This document shows, piece after piece, positions 24,767 to 33,810 of a stretch of 64,000 nucleotides of DNA (within the stretch, counting starts at the first letter, position 1; every line of letters starts with the position of its first letter). The notes under the pieces are model-generated. The model saw only the letters and a list, made by a program, of their open reading frames with translations, made no database searches and was not told the origin of the DNA. Source of the stretch: Oscillatoriaceae cyanobacterium M7585_C2015_266 (GTDB lineage: Bacteria; Cyanobacteriota; Cyanobacteriia; Cyanobacteriales; Oscillatoriaceae); contig DVEG01000025.1 of assembly GCA_015295835.1 (NCBI GenBank), positions 184,515 to 248,514 of the forward strand, in the 5' to 3' direction. The position numbers were made by a program, and so were the translations under genes.

Positions 24767-26848
24767 TTACTTTAGTTTTTTTTGCCGGAGCGGAATTTCA
24801 ATAATAAATTCAGCCCCCTGATTTGGGGCAGAATTACAGTACAGCCTTCCCCCATGGGTTTCTACCACAATCTGATAACTAATAGATAATCCCAAACCCG
24901 TTCCCTTTCCCACAGGTTTTGTGGTAAAAAAAGGGTCAAACAACCGACGGCGAACTTCTTCAGTCATGCCGGCACCGTTGTCGGCAATCGAAATCACAAC
25001 AAATGGTGAATTGGAAATAGGGGATGGAGTATCTTTTTCATGTGTTTTTTGCAATTCTCTAGGTACTAGGAAAGTGCGAATTCGGATGGTACTGGGGTTG
25101 GCTAAAATTTCTTCGAGAGAGCGCTTACTATTATAATCTTCCAGGGAGTCGATCGCATTGGAAAGCAAGTTCATAAATACCTGATTGAGCTGCCCTGGGT
25201 AGCACTCCACTAAAGGCAAATCGCCATATTCTTTAATCACCTGAATACCAGGATGATCATGTTTTGACTTTAAGCGATTTTGCAGGATCAGGAGAGTACT
25301 TTCGATGCCTTCATGAATATCTACCTCTTTCATCTCAGCTTCATCTAGGCGCGAAAAAGTCCGCAATGAGAGAACAATTTCGCGAATTCTTTCGGCTCCT
25401 ACTTGTATGGAACTGAGAATTTTTGGCAAGTCTTCGATTATATAATCCAGTTCGATCGCTTCCATTTTTTCCAGAATGGCTTTTGTGGGAGGGCATTGCT
25501 CTTGATAAAATTTCAATAGTTGCAGTAAATCGCGAGTGTAGTCTTTGATATAAGTGAGATTGCCGTAAATAAAATTTACCGGATTGTTAATTTCATGGGC
25601 AACGCCGGCAACGAGCAGCCCTAGAGAAGACATTTTCTCACTCTGAATGAGTTGAGCTTGCGTAATTTTAAGTTCTTGCAGCGCTTTTTCCAGATCTCTG
25701 GCTCGTTGGCGTTCCCGCATTTCAGATAAACGCAGCGCTTCTTGTGCCTGTTGACGCTCTTCGAGAGCATCGTAAAGGCGCTGAATGACATTTTGCAATT
25801 CACAAGTGCGCTCGTCTACTTGCATTTGTAGCATTTCTTTGGTAGATTGCAGCTTAGATTCGGCTTGAATACACTGGCGATCGCGTTCGCTTAAAAGAAG
25901 GGCAAACCACCAAATAATAACATAAAGAAAAATAAAATTAACTACACTTAAAACAGCGAGCGTAACTTCAGCACTGAAAACCCAAGCTCGATAACAGATA
26001 AGCGACAGCCAGAGCAAAAATAGCGACAGGATAATCGCCCCAGGCAAACAACGCCTAGCCGTAACACCCCCTATATCTGTTCTGACAAAAACGCCTACAA
26101 TACCTTGGTATGGGCGGGCTAATAAAATACTCGCGCACAACAGTATAAAAGTAAAGGCTTCGTGCCATTCCATACAGATATAAAAATCTAAACCATACAA
26201 AGGTGTCAGCCCACCAAGACAAATTAGCCAACCCAGCCAAGCGCTCGCAAATGCCACCATAGTCAGAAGCTGGGCAGGAATATAGTTAGGAGTTATATTA
26301 TTCAGCAAAAGCAGCGCCGCTCCTAGTAGAAGAAAATTAACAGCCACATTCACAGGTATTCGTGCCGATGTAGCTGTAAAATCAATGTCTAACTCATCTA
26401 TTTTTAAAGGGGGAATAATTGAGGGAGACTGAGAAGTCGTGCTTTCTTGAAACAGCAGTTGTGAAAGCCCTGAATTCCAGCCAAACCCGTATTCGCTCAA
26501 CCCCAGCACTCCTACAAACAAGACAGCAAGCGCGCAAATTTGAGCAACACGACGCGTCAAAGGGGAACTCAGTTGCTTATGCCACAGCCAACTGGATAAA
26601 CCGCTGAGGATAAAGCACAAAGCCGTAATCGGCTTCATGTTTCCTCCTCCTATCCAGAAGTTTTTAAAAAATTCGATATCGAATTGCCAACCTATCAACA
26701 CCAGACAGCCAATAAAAATGACTACAAGGCTGGCTTTTTGGGAAAAAGATTGCAACCATCCTCTCGGGGCTGAGGTTCCCCCCCAGGCTTCTACGAGCAG
26801 ATATGCGTTTTCTAATGAAACACCCCGATCATTTTCAAATTGATTCAT
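24767..26848 (-). CDS. Membrane sensor histidine kinase, MASE-like
   Basis: A 693-aa kinase. Residues 35-330 contain about eight hydrophobic helices (a MASE-like sensory module), followed by a coiled coil (about 335-410). HisKA has 'MSSLGLLVAGVAHEINNP' with the phospho-acceptor His, and HATPase_c has 'NLLSNAIDSLEDYN', 'IADNGAGM', 'FDPFFTTKPVGKGTGLGLSI' and 'GAEFIIEIPL'. The kinase half closely resembles that of the kinase at 22306, although the sensory halves differ, so one was probably derived from the other by domain replacement. There is no neighbouring response regulator; it is an orphan kinase. Confidence 0.92.
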   Translation of the reverse strand: MNQFENDRGVSLENAYLLVEAWGGTSAPRGWLQSFSQKASLVVIFIGCLVLIGWQFDIEFFKNFWIGGGNMKPITALCFILSGLSSWLWHKQLSSPLTRRVAQICALAVLFVGVLGLSEYGFGWNSGLSQLLFQESTTSQSPSIIPPLKIDELDIDFTATSARIPVNVAVNFLLLGAALLLLNNITPNYIPAQLLTMVAFASAWLGWLICLGGLTPLYGLDFYICMEWHEAFTFILLCASILLARPYQGIVGVFVRTDIGGVTARRCLPGAIILSLFLLWLSLICYRAWVFSAEVTLAVLSVVNFIFLYVIIWWFALLLSERDRQCIQAESKLQSTKEMLQMQVDERTCELQNVIQRLYDALEERQQAQEALRLSEMRERQRARDLEKALQELKITQAQLIQSEKMSSLGLLVAGVAHEINNPVNFIYGNLTYIKDYTRDLLQLLKFYQEQCPPTKAILEKMEAIELDYIIEDLPKILSSIQVGAERIREIVLSLRTFSRLDEAEMKEVDIHEGIESTLLILQNRLKSKHDHPGIQVIKEYGDLPLVECYPGQLNQVFMNLLSNAIDSLEDYNSKRSLEEILANPSTIRIRTFLVPRELQKTHEKDTPSPISNSPFVVISIADNGAGMTEEVRRRLFDPFFTTKPVGKGTGLGLSISYQIVVETHGGRLYCNSAPNQGAEFIIEIPLRQKKLK

Positions 26849-27300
26849 GTGTCTGCTTATATTCTATGATATATTTTCCAGTATACTAGTACTGACTCTT
26901 TTATTACTCACAAGCGCTTTGCAAATGTTTACTTTTTACTCGGCTTGAAAGAAAAAAGAATAAACACTTGCCAGCTCCCCCCCGCTAAGTAGTAGCTTTT
27001 AGAAAGTCGGAGTAAAATCTGAAAGCTTTACTTTTGGCACTCACGTATTGGCAAACCGAGGGCGCGCTTTTTCAACCCAGACTTTCTTACTCCCGCGCGT
27101 ACATCCTAAATTTTCTATTATTCCGGATAAAAACTCGCATAATTGCATCCAGGCAGCAAAAGCTTTCTAACTTTTTGCGCTCGCAGACAATCAAAGCATC
27201 TTTAAAATTAAAACAGTAAAAAAAATTATGAATTCCGGAAAACTTGCACAAAAATTGTAAATTAATTTAAAAATCCCGAATAAAACAAGAGGATGAACTA
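26849..27300. other. Intergenic region, no gene seen
   Basis: About 450 bp between a divergent kinase and the SxxK gene. One 61-codon frame at 27034 has no ribosome site and no recognisable sequence. The last 100 bp are AT-rich and probably hold the promoter of the 27301 gene, whose start follows AAGAGGATGAACTA. Confidence 0.5.
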
Positions 27301-28788
27301 ATGAAGCTTGAAGAAATTGTCGAAAAAAATTTAGTTATTAACTTGGCAACTTTTAAAAAAGATAAAGAATTAGTCGAGCAAGTACAGCGGAAGCTGAATG
27401 CCTTAAACTTGTATCCGGGTGGCGCGTGGATAGATGGTATATATGGTCCACGCACAGAAGTAGCGCTGGTTCAATTTTGCAATTCATTGCAACTGGACAA
27501 CATGAAAACCGGCAAATTTAATCGTGCTTTTGCCGAAGCACTTCTGAAATCTCAATCAGAAGTTTTTGGCTTAGAAGCAGGCAAGTACCGCGAGCAGGTA
27601 TTTTTAGATTTTTTAAAAGCAGAAGCCGGTTTTAACGCCGATAAACTTGCTTTCCTAGATCGAGGAATTGATCACTCACCCTATAAAACAGAAACAGAAA
27701 TCATTCCATTAAGATTAAAAGAAAAACCAGACGGTCAAAAAGTTGTATCTTTTGGAAAAAAAGCAACGCCTTATAATTCCAAACAATCTGTAATATTCAA
27801 CCCTTATCCAAAAATAGGAGAGCTTCCTAAAATAGACGACAAAGGACTAATTTTTCTCCACACAGACATCAAAGAAGCCTGTATTTGCATTGGCAGTTTT
27901 GTAGAAGGAGAAATCAGAGCGCACTGGCTGGGCAGAAACGCCTTGAGTAACGTTCAAATGTGGAGTACGACAAAAATAATACCGATTTTGAATACAATCT
28001 GTAAAGTAAATAAACAGTATCCTACTTGTGATATCGACAACACAGTCGTCAAAGACAAAAGTACCGGAAACAGCTATAGATTTAACGATTTAGTTACAGA
28101 TGTGTTCACCTACAAGCAAAAAATAGCAACTTCAAATTCTCTTGCAGCTATGTTCAAAAGATTTGATACTTATGCAGGTTTGGAAACATGGCTGAAAAAT
28201 ATTACTGGCAATAAAAGCTTGCAGTTTCGGGGCACTTATGGAGAAGCAGCTTTTATCTCTTGCCCAGAAATCTTTGACCAAAAATTGCAACGAGTAGTGT
28301 TGAGTGCGGCTCCTGAAACAGCAATAGGAAATAACCTCGTGTCTGCTTACGATTTAACGCGGATAATTTCGATGCTGGGATGGCATTATCACCTGCCACA
28401 AGCAGTGCGGCTGCCCGGTGCGCAGTGGAATAGTCTAGAAAGCCTTATCAGAGCAATGGCAAAAGATAGCGCTCGCTATATAGATGTGGCGATCAAAAAA
28501 TTAGCATTGCAAAATACAATCGAATCACCGGTAATTTTGTCTAAATTGGGATTTGGGCGAAGTAGCACCAGAAATCGGACTGAGCTTGCTTATGTAGCTT
28601 TTTTACAGTTTATTGATACCCGCCCAAAGGCACAAGGAAAGCCGGCAAAATTAAGAACGCTAGCAATGGCTTTGCGGGGAGCAAAAGCTTTAGAAGATAT
28701 TAATCAGGAAGCAATTCAAATCGATGCCAGAATGGCAGCTGAGGTGACAGAAATTATTCGCCGAGTCGTGACTGAAGAACTGATTTGA
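27301..28788 (+). CDS. PG-binding domain fused to a PBP/beta-lactamase-like serine hydrolase
   Basis: A 495-aa protein. Residues 22-82 look like PG_binding_1 ('VQRKLNALNLYPGGAWIDGI', 'YGPRTEVALVQF'). The rest has the three motifs of serine penicillin-recognising enzymes in order: SxxK at S222-K225 ('MWSTTKIIPIL'), an S/T-x-N near residue 277 ('KIATSNSLAAM') and a possible KxG in 'LSKLGFGRSSTRN' near residue 415. That supports an acyl-serine active site; carboxypeptidase, endopeptidase or esterase activity cannot be told apart. The spacing and weak flanks place it far from classical PBPs. No signal peptide is visible. It ends 10 bp before a shared terminator. Confidence 0.65.
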   Translation: MKLEEIVEKNLVINLATFKKDKELVEQVQRKLNALNLYPGGAWIDGIYGPRTEVALVQFCNSLQLDNMKTGKFNRAFAEALLKSQSEVFGLEAGKYREQVFLDFLKAEAGFNADKLAFLDRGIDHSPYKTETEIIPLRLKEKPDGQKVVSFGKKATPYNSKQSVIFNPYPKIGELPKIDDKGLIFLHTDIKEACICIGSFVEGEIRAHWLGRNALSNVQMWSTTKIIPILNTICKVNKQYPTCDIDNTVVKDKSTGNSYRFNDLVTDVFTYKQKIATSNSLAAMFKRFDTYAGLETWLKNITGNKSLQFRGTYGEAAFISCPEIFDQKLQRVVLSAAPETAIGNNLVSAYDLTRIISMLGWHYHLPQAVRLPGAQWNSLESLIRAMAKDSARYIDVAIKKLALQNTIESPVILSKLGFGRSSTRNRTELAYVAFLQFIDTRPKAQGKPAKLRTLAMALRGAKALEDINQEAIQIDARMAAEVTEIIRRVVTEELI

Positions 28789-28798
28789 GAATCTGCAG

Positions 28799-28825
28799 AA
28801 CCCGGTTTTTAAAAACCGGGTTTAT
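28799..28825. terminator. Bidirectional terminator between convergent genes
   Basis: A perfect 12-bp inverted repeat AACCCGGTTTTT/AAAAACCGGGTT at 28799-28822 is followed by TATAT on the plus strand. It also encodes the last codons of the minus-strand parA-like gene (stop at 28809-28811), so one element serves both genes. Confidence 0.8.
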
Positions 28826-29953
28826 ATAGCGCTTGCAGTTTTTCCTGGATTTTAATAGCCAATGATTCAAAAGCTTTGTAAGCTTCTTTAACAGTATTTA
28901 GATGAGAGCCAATAGCGCCATCAGCTGAAGTCAAAGAGAAAATGGGCTTGTGAGCTTTCTGAGCCTTTGGCATCAAACTTTTATAGTTTTTGATCAAAGC
29001 CAGACAATTCGGATCGTCTTTTTGAGAATTATCATTTACTTCTTTGTCTGAATTATCATTTGCTTCTTTGTCATTTAATTTTTCGTATAACACTTCCTGC
29101 TTATAAACATTTGGAATTTTGGCAATCCAATGCTTGTATGATTTCACCGGACGGTTTAATCGTTCTGAATGCTGCAAAACGACATAACCCAATGGATTCA
29201 TTTGCCCTTGCGGCAAGTCTAAATCATCTACATCAGGTTTTTGAGCTAGTCGAGATTTCCACTCTTTTCTCCACTCTTGCAAAGTGGGACCGAGGTTGCG
29301 CAAGCCTCGTAATGAGAACAAATCCGGTGAAAGCGGCAAGACAATGTAATCTGCTGCGATTAGTGCAGCACGGTTAATCGCCCCCAAGTTGGGGCCTAAG
29401 TCCACCAAAATCACATCAGCTTTGTGCTTGGTGGCTGCTTTTTGCATAATTCTCCAAAAAGCAGAAATGACGAGGAAAGCTCGCTCGTCTTTATCCATGC
29501 ATTTAGGCCATACTTCTGATAGCTGCCCCTCAAAAAGCGAAAGATAAAGATCCCCGGGAAGAAGTGCTAGCTTATTCTGGTTATTGGTATTATTGATATT
29601 GATAAATTCCAAGTGTGGCTCTGTAATATCGCCTCTCCCTTTAATTAGGGGTTGCACGCAGCCAAAAATTGTGTTTGAATGATCCCTTCTGCTGTTTCGA
29701 TGATCCCTTCCGCATGTTGTGTTTGAATGATCCCTTCTGCTGTTTGGATCATCCCTTCCCCATGGCCAGATTTTTTCGAGGCGCTCTTCCTTTAAAAAGA
29801 AAGCAGTAAGATTAGCTTGGGGGTCTAGATCGACAGCCACAACCCGCTGCCCTAATTCGCTATACATCCAGGCTAAGTGGAAGGCTAAGGAAGTTTTGCC
29901 AACTCCTCCTTTGTTTTAAAGAAAGCAATAGTTTTGGTTTTCTCGATATTCAT
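28809..29953 (-). pseudogene. ParA-family ATPase, frameshifted beside its Walker A motif
   Basis: A MinD/ParA-type (AAA_31) partition ATPase. The true start is ATG 29953 (MNIEKTKTIAFF), but the frame there stops after 22 codons. The Walker A codons for KGGVGKT lie at 29892-29912 in another frame, so one base is missing in the A-run at 29914-29920. Downstream, the frame continues intact as 'AWMYSELGQRVVAVDLDPQANL', 'DVILVDLGPNLGAINRAALI', 'IVLPLSPDLFSLRGLRNLGP' and 'NPLGYVVLQHS'. From the internal ATG 29867 only a P-loop-less 352-aa protein could be made. The central region also has a 16-aa duplication and the C-terminal half has 'NDKEANDNSDKEVNDNS'. A sequencing error in the homopolymer is the main alternative. 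Confidence 0.8.
29670..29745. repeat. 48-bp-period in-frame tandem duplication within the parA-like gene
   Basis: Two identical 28-bp blocks lie at 29670-29697 and 29718-29745, giving a 48-bp period equal to 16 codons. On the minus strand the protein reads GRDDPNSRRDHSNTTC, then GRDHRNSRRDHSNTIF, replacing what in relatives is a short 'HPNTIFG' segment. The block GATCCCTTC recurs within each unit. Confidence 0.8.
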
Positions 29954-29972
29954 TGTTTGATTTTTTTGATTG

Positions 29973-30509
29973 TTAATGATACGTAGGTATACTATAACAT
30001 GTTCGCAGCAAGTTTGGCAATGCCCTGCTAATTTCTTTGTTATCTTTAATAGGGTCAGTTAACTCACTTCCTTCAATACGAAGAAGTTGAATATAGGCAG
30101 CGGGGAGGAATTGCCTCGGCTCGTTTTCCACAACTAATACTTCTAATACAGTCGGCTTAGGATGATCAAGCGGGGGTGTTACAAACCGCATGGATGCAAG
30201 CTGTTCTATGGAATAAATCTAAATCCAAGTCATCCAGACTCGCCGATTCCAAAGCTCTAAGATCGAAAGGTAAGTCTTTTGCTCGCCTGCTGTAGCGATC
30301 GCTAGGCGGGTTCCTACGCGCACTCAAACTTGCCCTTTGAAGCGCACAGGCGGTGCATCTGATGGTTCAACTATGACGATAGCTAGTTTGCAGCCTCTAA
30401 TAGTTCGCTTTTAGACAATCATTGATGGAAAAGGTGTTATTTCCCTTTGCATTTGAGAAAGCTTCTGCAATAGGTGATCGTCAATATTCAGGTTGGCGCT
30501 TTCTGTCAT
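29973..30509 (-). pseudogene. Decayed Schlafen/AlbA_2-type ATP-binding protein gene
   Basis: Remnants of one gene are spread over several frames. It starts at ATG 30509 (MTESANLNIDDHLLQKL, stopping soon after). Then comes 'AIVIVEPSDAPPVRFKGQV', a stop (TGA where a Trp codon is expected) and 'VRVGTRLAIATAGEQK'. After a frameshift it reads 'KDLPFDLRALESASLDDLDL', and after another change 'MRFVTPPLDHPKPTVLEVLV' to 'AYIQLLRIEGSELTDPI' and 'ISRALPNLLR', ending at 29973. Order and content match AlbA_2 (Schlafen-type) proteins. With at least two frame changes and an internal stop, it is a pseudogene; the 3' part is also missing. A surviving 72-codon frame (29973-30191) is the longest piece. Confidence 0.75.
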
Positions 30510-30639
30510 TGTTAATCCCGATAAAAAGTACTCGTGGTTTTTGATGATTGGGAAGCTCGTAAGCAAACCTGCAGTTCACCTTACGAATTGTATCGCGCTC
30601 AGATATGGAAGCCTTTTTTTTCTATCCGAGCTGATTTTT

Positions 30640-33585
30640 TCATACGATTACTGGTGGGTGCTTTTGTAATACCTGCTGTAAATATTGCCCGGTATAAGAG
30701 CGATCGCATTTTGCCACCTCTTCTGGCGTTCCCACGGCAATAATTTCTCCCCCCTTGTCACCCCCTTCTGGTCCTAAATCGATAATCCAATCAGCGCAAC
30801 GAATAACATCTAAATTATGTTCGATGACCAAAATTGAGTTTCCTTTGTCCACCAATCGCTGAAGTACATTCAATAACTGGTGTACATCGTAAAAAGATAA
30901 GCCGGTTGTGGGTTCATCGATTAAATAAAGCGTTTTCCCTGTGGGGCGACGAGACAATTCGGTTGCCAATTTAACCCGCTGCGCTTCGCCGCCGGATAGA
31001 GTAGTTGCTGGTTGACCGAGGTGTATATAACCTAATCCCACATCGATTAAAGTTTGCAGGCGACTAGCTGCCCTAGGAATATTTTTAAACATTTCCAGGG
31101 CTTCTTCAACTGTCATGTTAAGTACATCGGCGATAGATTTTCCCTTGTATTTCACCTGCAAAGTTTCTCGGTTGTATCGCGCGCCTTTACAAACTTCGCA
31201 CTGAACGTAGACATCTGGCAGAAAGTTCATTTCAATAATATTAACTCCTTGCCCGCCGCATGCTTCACAGCGCCCGCCTTTAATGTTGAAAGAAAATTGC
31301 CCTTGTTTGTAACCTCTTGCTTTTGCTTCTATGGTTTGGGAAAAAACCTCGCGGATGACGTCGAATACTCCTGTGTAGGTGGCGGGATTGGAACGGGGGG
31401 TGCGTCCGATTGGGGATTGATCGATGACAATTACTTTATCGATCGCGTCGATACCTTGGAGGGCATCTAATTCATTGGGGAAGGCTATTTTTTTAGTGAG
31501 GTGGTGTTGTAGGGCTGGATAGAGTAATTCATTGATGAGAGTAGATTTTCCTGAACCGGAAACTCCTGTGATGCAAACGAATTTGCCGAGGGGAATTTCT
31601 ACGTCTAGATTTTTGAGGTTGTTGCGGCGGCAGTTTTTCAAAAGCAGTGATCGCCCGTTGCCTTTTCTTCTTTCTGCAGGCGTTGCGATCGCTTTTCGCC
31701 CTGACAAATACGCCCCTGTTAGGGATGCTTCTGTTGCCAACAAAGTTTCTAAATTTCCTTGAGCGACTATTTCGCCGCCGTGTATACCTGCTCCAGGTCC
31801 AATATCGACGATATGATCGGCTGCGCGAATTGTTTCTTCGTCGTGTTCTACTACAATCAAAGTATTTCCCAAGTCACGCAATTTGAATAGCGTTTGCAGC
31901 AAACGATTGTTATCTCGTTGGTGTAATCCGATACTTGGTTCATCCAAAACGTAGAGTACGCCAGTCAATCCGGAACCGATTTGGGTTGCCAGACGAATTC
32001 GCTGTGCTTCGCCGCCGGAGAGTGTCATTGCCGCGCGAGAGAGGGTGAGGTAATCCAACCCTACATCAATAAGAAATTGCATGCGAGCGCGGATTTCTTT
32101 GAGGGGGAGTTCGGCGATTTTTGCTTGCCGTTGATTCAATTTTAAATTATTTATTCTTTCCAGACTTTCCCGAATTGAAACTGAAGTTATATCTTCAATG
32201 CGATATTGCCCCAAGCGAACGGCTAGGGCTTCGGGTTTTAAGCGTTTTCCTTGACAGACTTCGCAGGGGCGATATATAATGTATTGCTCTAATTTTTGTT
32301 TTTGTAATTCCGAGGAGGTTTGCTCATACTGTTGCTGCAAGAGTGCTAGTATTCCAGGGAAGCGTCGATAGTAATTTTGTTCTTCTCGGTAACGAGATTC
32401 GGGGTTAATCCAGACTTGTTCTTCACAACCATAAAGGATAATTTCCTGTTGTTTTTTAGTTAAGTTTTTCCACGGGGTTGTGATATCGAAGTGAAAAGCT
32501 TTGCCGATGCTATTGAAGAGGGTGAGATAGTAGATGTTATCTTTTTCCGCCCAGGGGGCGATCGCTTTGTAAAAGGGGGCGTCGGGAGCGGGCACGACTA
32601 AATCCGGGGAAAAGGCACGCAAGAAACCCAATCCGTGACAATGGGGGCAAGCCCCGTAAGGGGAGTTAAAAGAGAACAATCGCGGCGATAATTCTTCTAT
32701 AACTGCTCCATGTTCCGGACAGGCAAAGTTTTCTGAAAAGATTATTTCTTGAGGGAGAATCTCAGTTGTGTTATTCTTTGTAAGAGTATCATTTAATATT
32801 TGAATAACAGCAATTCCCTGAGAATGGTGCAGACAAGTGGTGAGGGAATCGGCAAGACGCTCCTCGATACCGGGCTTTTTGATTAAGCGATCGATGACTA
32901 TTTCGATAGTGTGGGTGTGATTTTTGTCAAGCTCGATAGTTTCGGAAAGTTCGATCACTTTGCCATCGACTCTGACGCGGGCGAATCCTTGGCTAGCGAG
33001 ACTAGAAAGCAACTTTTTATGGGTACCTTTTTTGCCCCGAACGACGGGAGCCAAAATTTGCAACTTGGTGCGCTCAGGTAGTTCCATAATCCGCTCGCAC
33101 ATTTCGTCGATAGTTTGCGGGGCAATACAGCGATCGCAGATAGGGCAGTGCGGCTCACCAGCGCGCCCGAATAGCAGTCGCAGATAGTCGTAAATTTCTG
33201 TTACCGTGCCTACTGTAGAGCGGGGGTTGTGGGAAGTAGACTTCTGATCGATAGAGATTGCAGGGCTTAGCCCTTCGATCGCATCTACATCAGGTTTATC
33301 GAGTTGCCCAAGGAATTGACGGGCATAGGCGCTGAGGGATTCGACATAGCGGCGCTGCCCCTCGGCAAAGATGGTATCGAAGGCGAGGGAGGATTTACCT
33401 GAACCGGAGACGCCGGTAAAGACAATCAGGCGATTGCGCGGCAGCTCTAAATCAATATTTTTCAGGTTGTGCTGTCTAGCACCTCGAATGCGGATGCAAT
33501 TATTGCCCCCTAGTTGTGGTGTGGGGTTGTGGTCATTTTTAGCCGAGATTGCTAGGGTATCTGAGAGATCTATGGGGCGAGACAT
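30640..33585 (-). CDS. uvrA: UvrA, excinuclease ABC subunit A
   Basis: The damage-recognition ATPase of nucleotide excision repair; a UvrA dimer loads UvrB at lesions. Its 981 residues include two ABC cassettes: Walker A motifs '[14 protein letters not shown]' (about residue 60) and '[14 protein letters not shown]' (about 680), with signatures '[13 protein letters not shown]' and '[13 protein letters not shown]'. Zinc-binding cysteines appear in 'CPICDRC', 'CPEHGA...CPHCHGLG' and 'CEACGGQG...CEVCKG'. The N-terminus carries about 25 extra residues before '[20 protein letters not shown]'. No other uvr genes are nearby. All motifs look complete. Confidence 0.97.
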   Translation of the reverse strand: MSRPIDLSDTLAISAKNDHNPTPQLGGNNCIRIRGARQHNLKNIDLELPRNRLIVFTGVSGSGKSSLAFDTIFAEGQRRYVESLSAYARQFLGQLDKPDVDAIEGLSPAISIDQKSTSHNPRSTVGTVTEIYDYLRLLFGRAGEPHCPICDRCIAPQTIDEMCERIMELPERTKLQILAPVVRGKKGTHKKLLSSLASQGFARVRVDGKVIELSETIELDKNHTHTIEIVIDRLIKKPGIEERLADSLTTCLHHSQGIAVIQILNDTLTKNNTTEILPQEIIFSENFACPEHGAVIEELSPRLFSFNSPYGACPHCHGLGFLRAFSPDLVVPAPDAPFYKAIAPWAEKDNIYYLTLFNSIGKAFHFDITTPWKNLTKKQQEIILYGCEEQVWINPESRYREEQNYYRRFPGILALLQQQYEQTSSELQKQKLEQYIIYRPCEVCQGKRLKPEALAVRLGQYRIEDITSVSIRESLERINNLKLNQRQAKIAELPLKEIRARMQFLIDVGLDYLTLSRAAMTLSGGEAQRIRLATQIGSGLTGVLYVLDEPSIGLHQRDNNRLLQTLFKLRDLGNTLIVVEHDEETIRAADHIVDIGPGAGIHGGEIVAQGNLETLLATEASLTGAYLSGRKAIATPAERRKGNGRSLLLKNCRRNNLKNLDVEIPLGKFVCITGVSGSGKSTLINELLYPALQHHLTKKIAFPNELDALQGIDAIDKVIVIDQSPIGRTPRSNPATYTGVFDVIREVFSQTIEAKARGYKQGQFSFNIKGGRCEACGGQGVNIIEMNFLPDVYVQCEVCKGARYNRETLQVKYKGKSIADVLNMTVEEALEMFKNIPRAASRLQTLIDVGLGYIHLGQPATTLSGGEAQRVKLATELSRRPTGKTLYLIDEPTTGLSFYDVHQLLNVLQRLVDKGNSILVIEHNLDVIRCADWIIDLGPEGGDKGGEIIAVGTPEEVAKCDRSYTGQYLQQVLQKHPPVIV

Positions 33586-33810
33586 GGGAGGAGAGCGTAA
33601 CAGTGCTTAATACGCTGCTGATTATAAAACTATATGCTTCAAGGGGTAAAAAGCTGCTACTTTTCAAACAATTTTATAATATTTCACTATTTTCAAACAC
33701 AGAAAATCTCTCCCTTTTCCATTCCCTAATTCCCTAATACCCTTTTAAATAAAGTAATTTTATGTGTCAAAATTTTATGAAAAGTAAGAGAAAGAGAAAA
33801 GGAATACGGA

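Noticed and set aside
29630..29655. The parA segment 'PLIKGRGDI' resembles the translation of the palindromic repeat seen at 52683 (PLIKGGGI), suggesting a repeat insertion.
   Set aside because: Related ParA proteins natively have 'TIFGCVQPLI.G.GDI.EPH' here, so the likeness is probably coincidence; only the adjacent 48-bp duplication is unusual.
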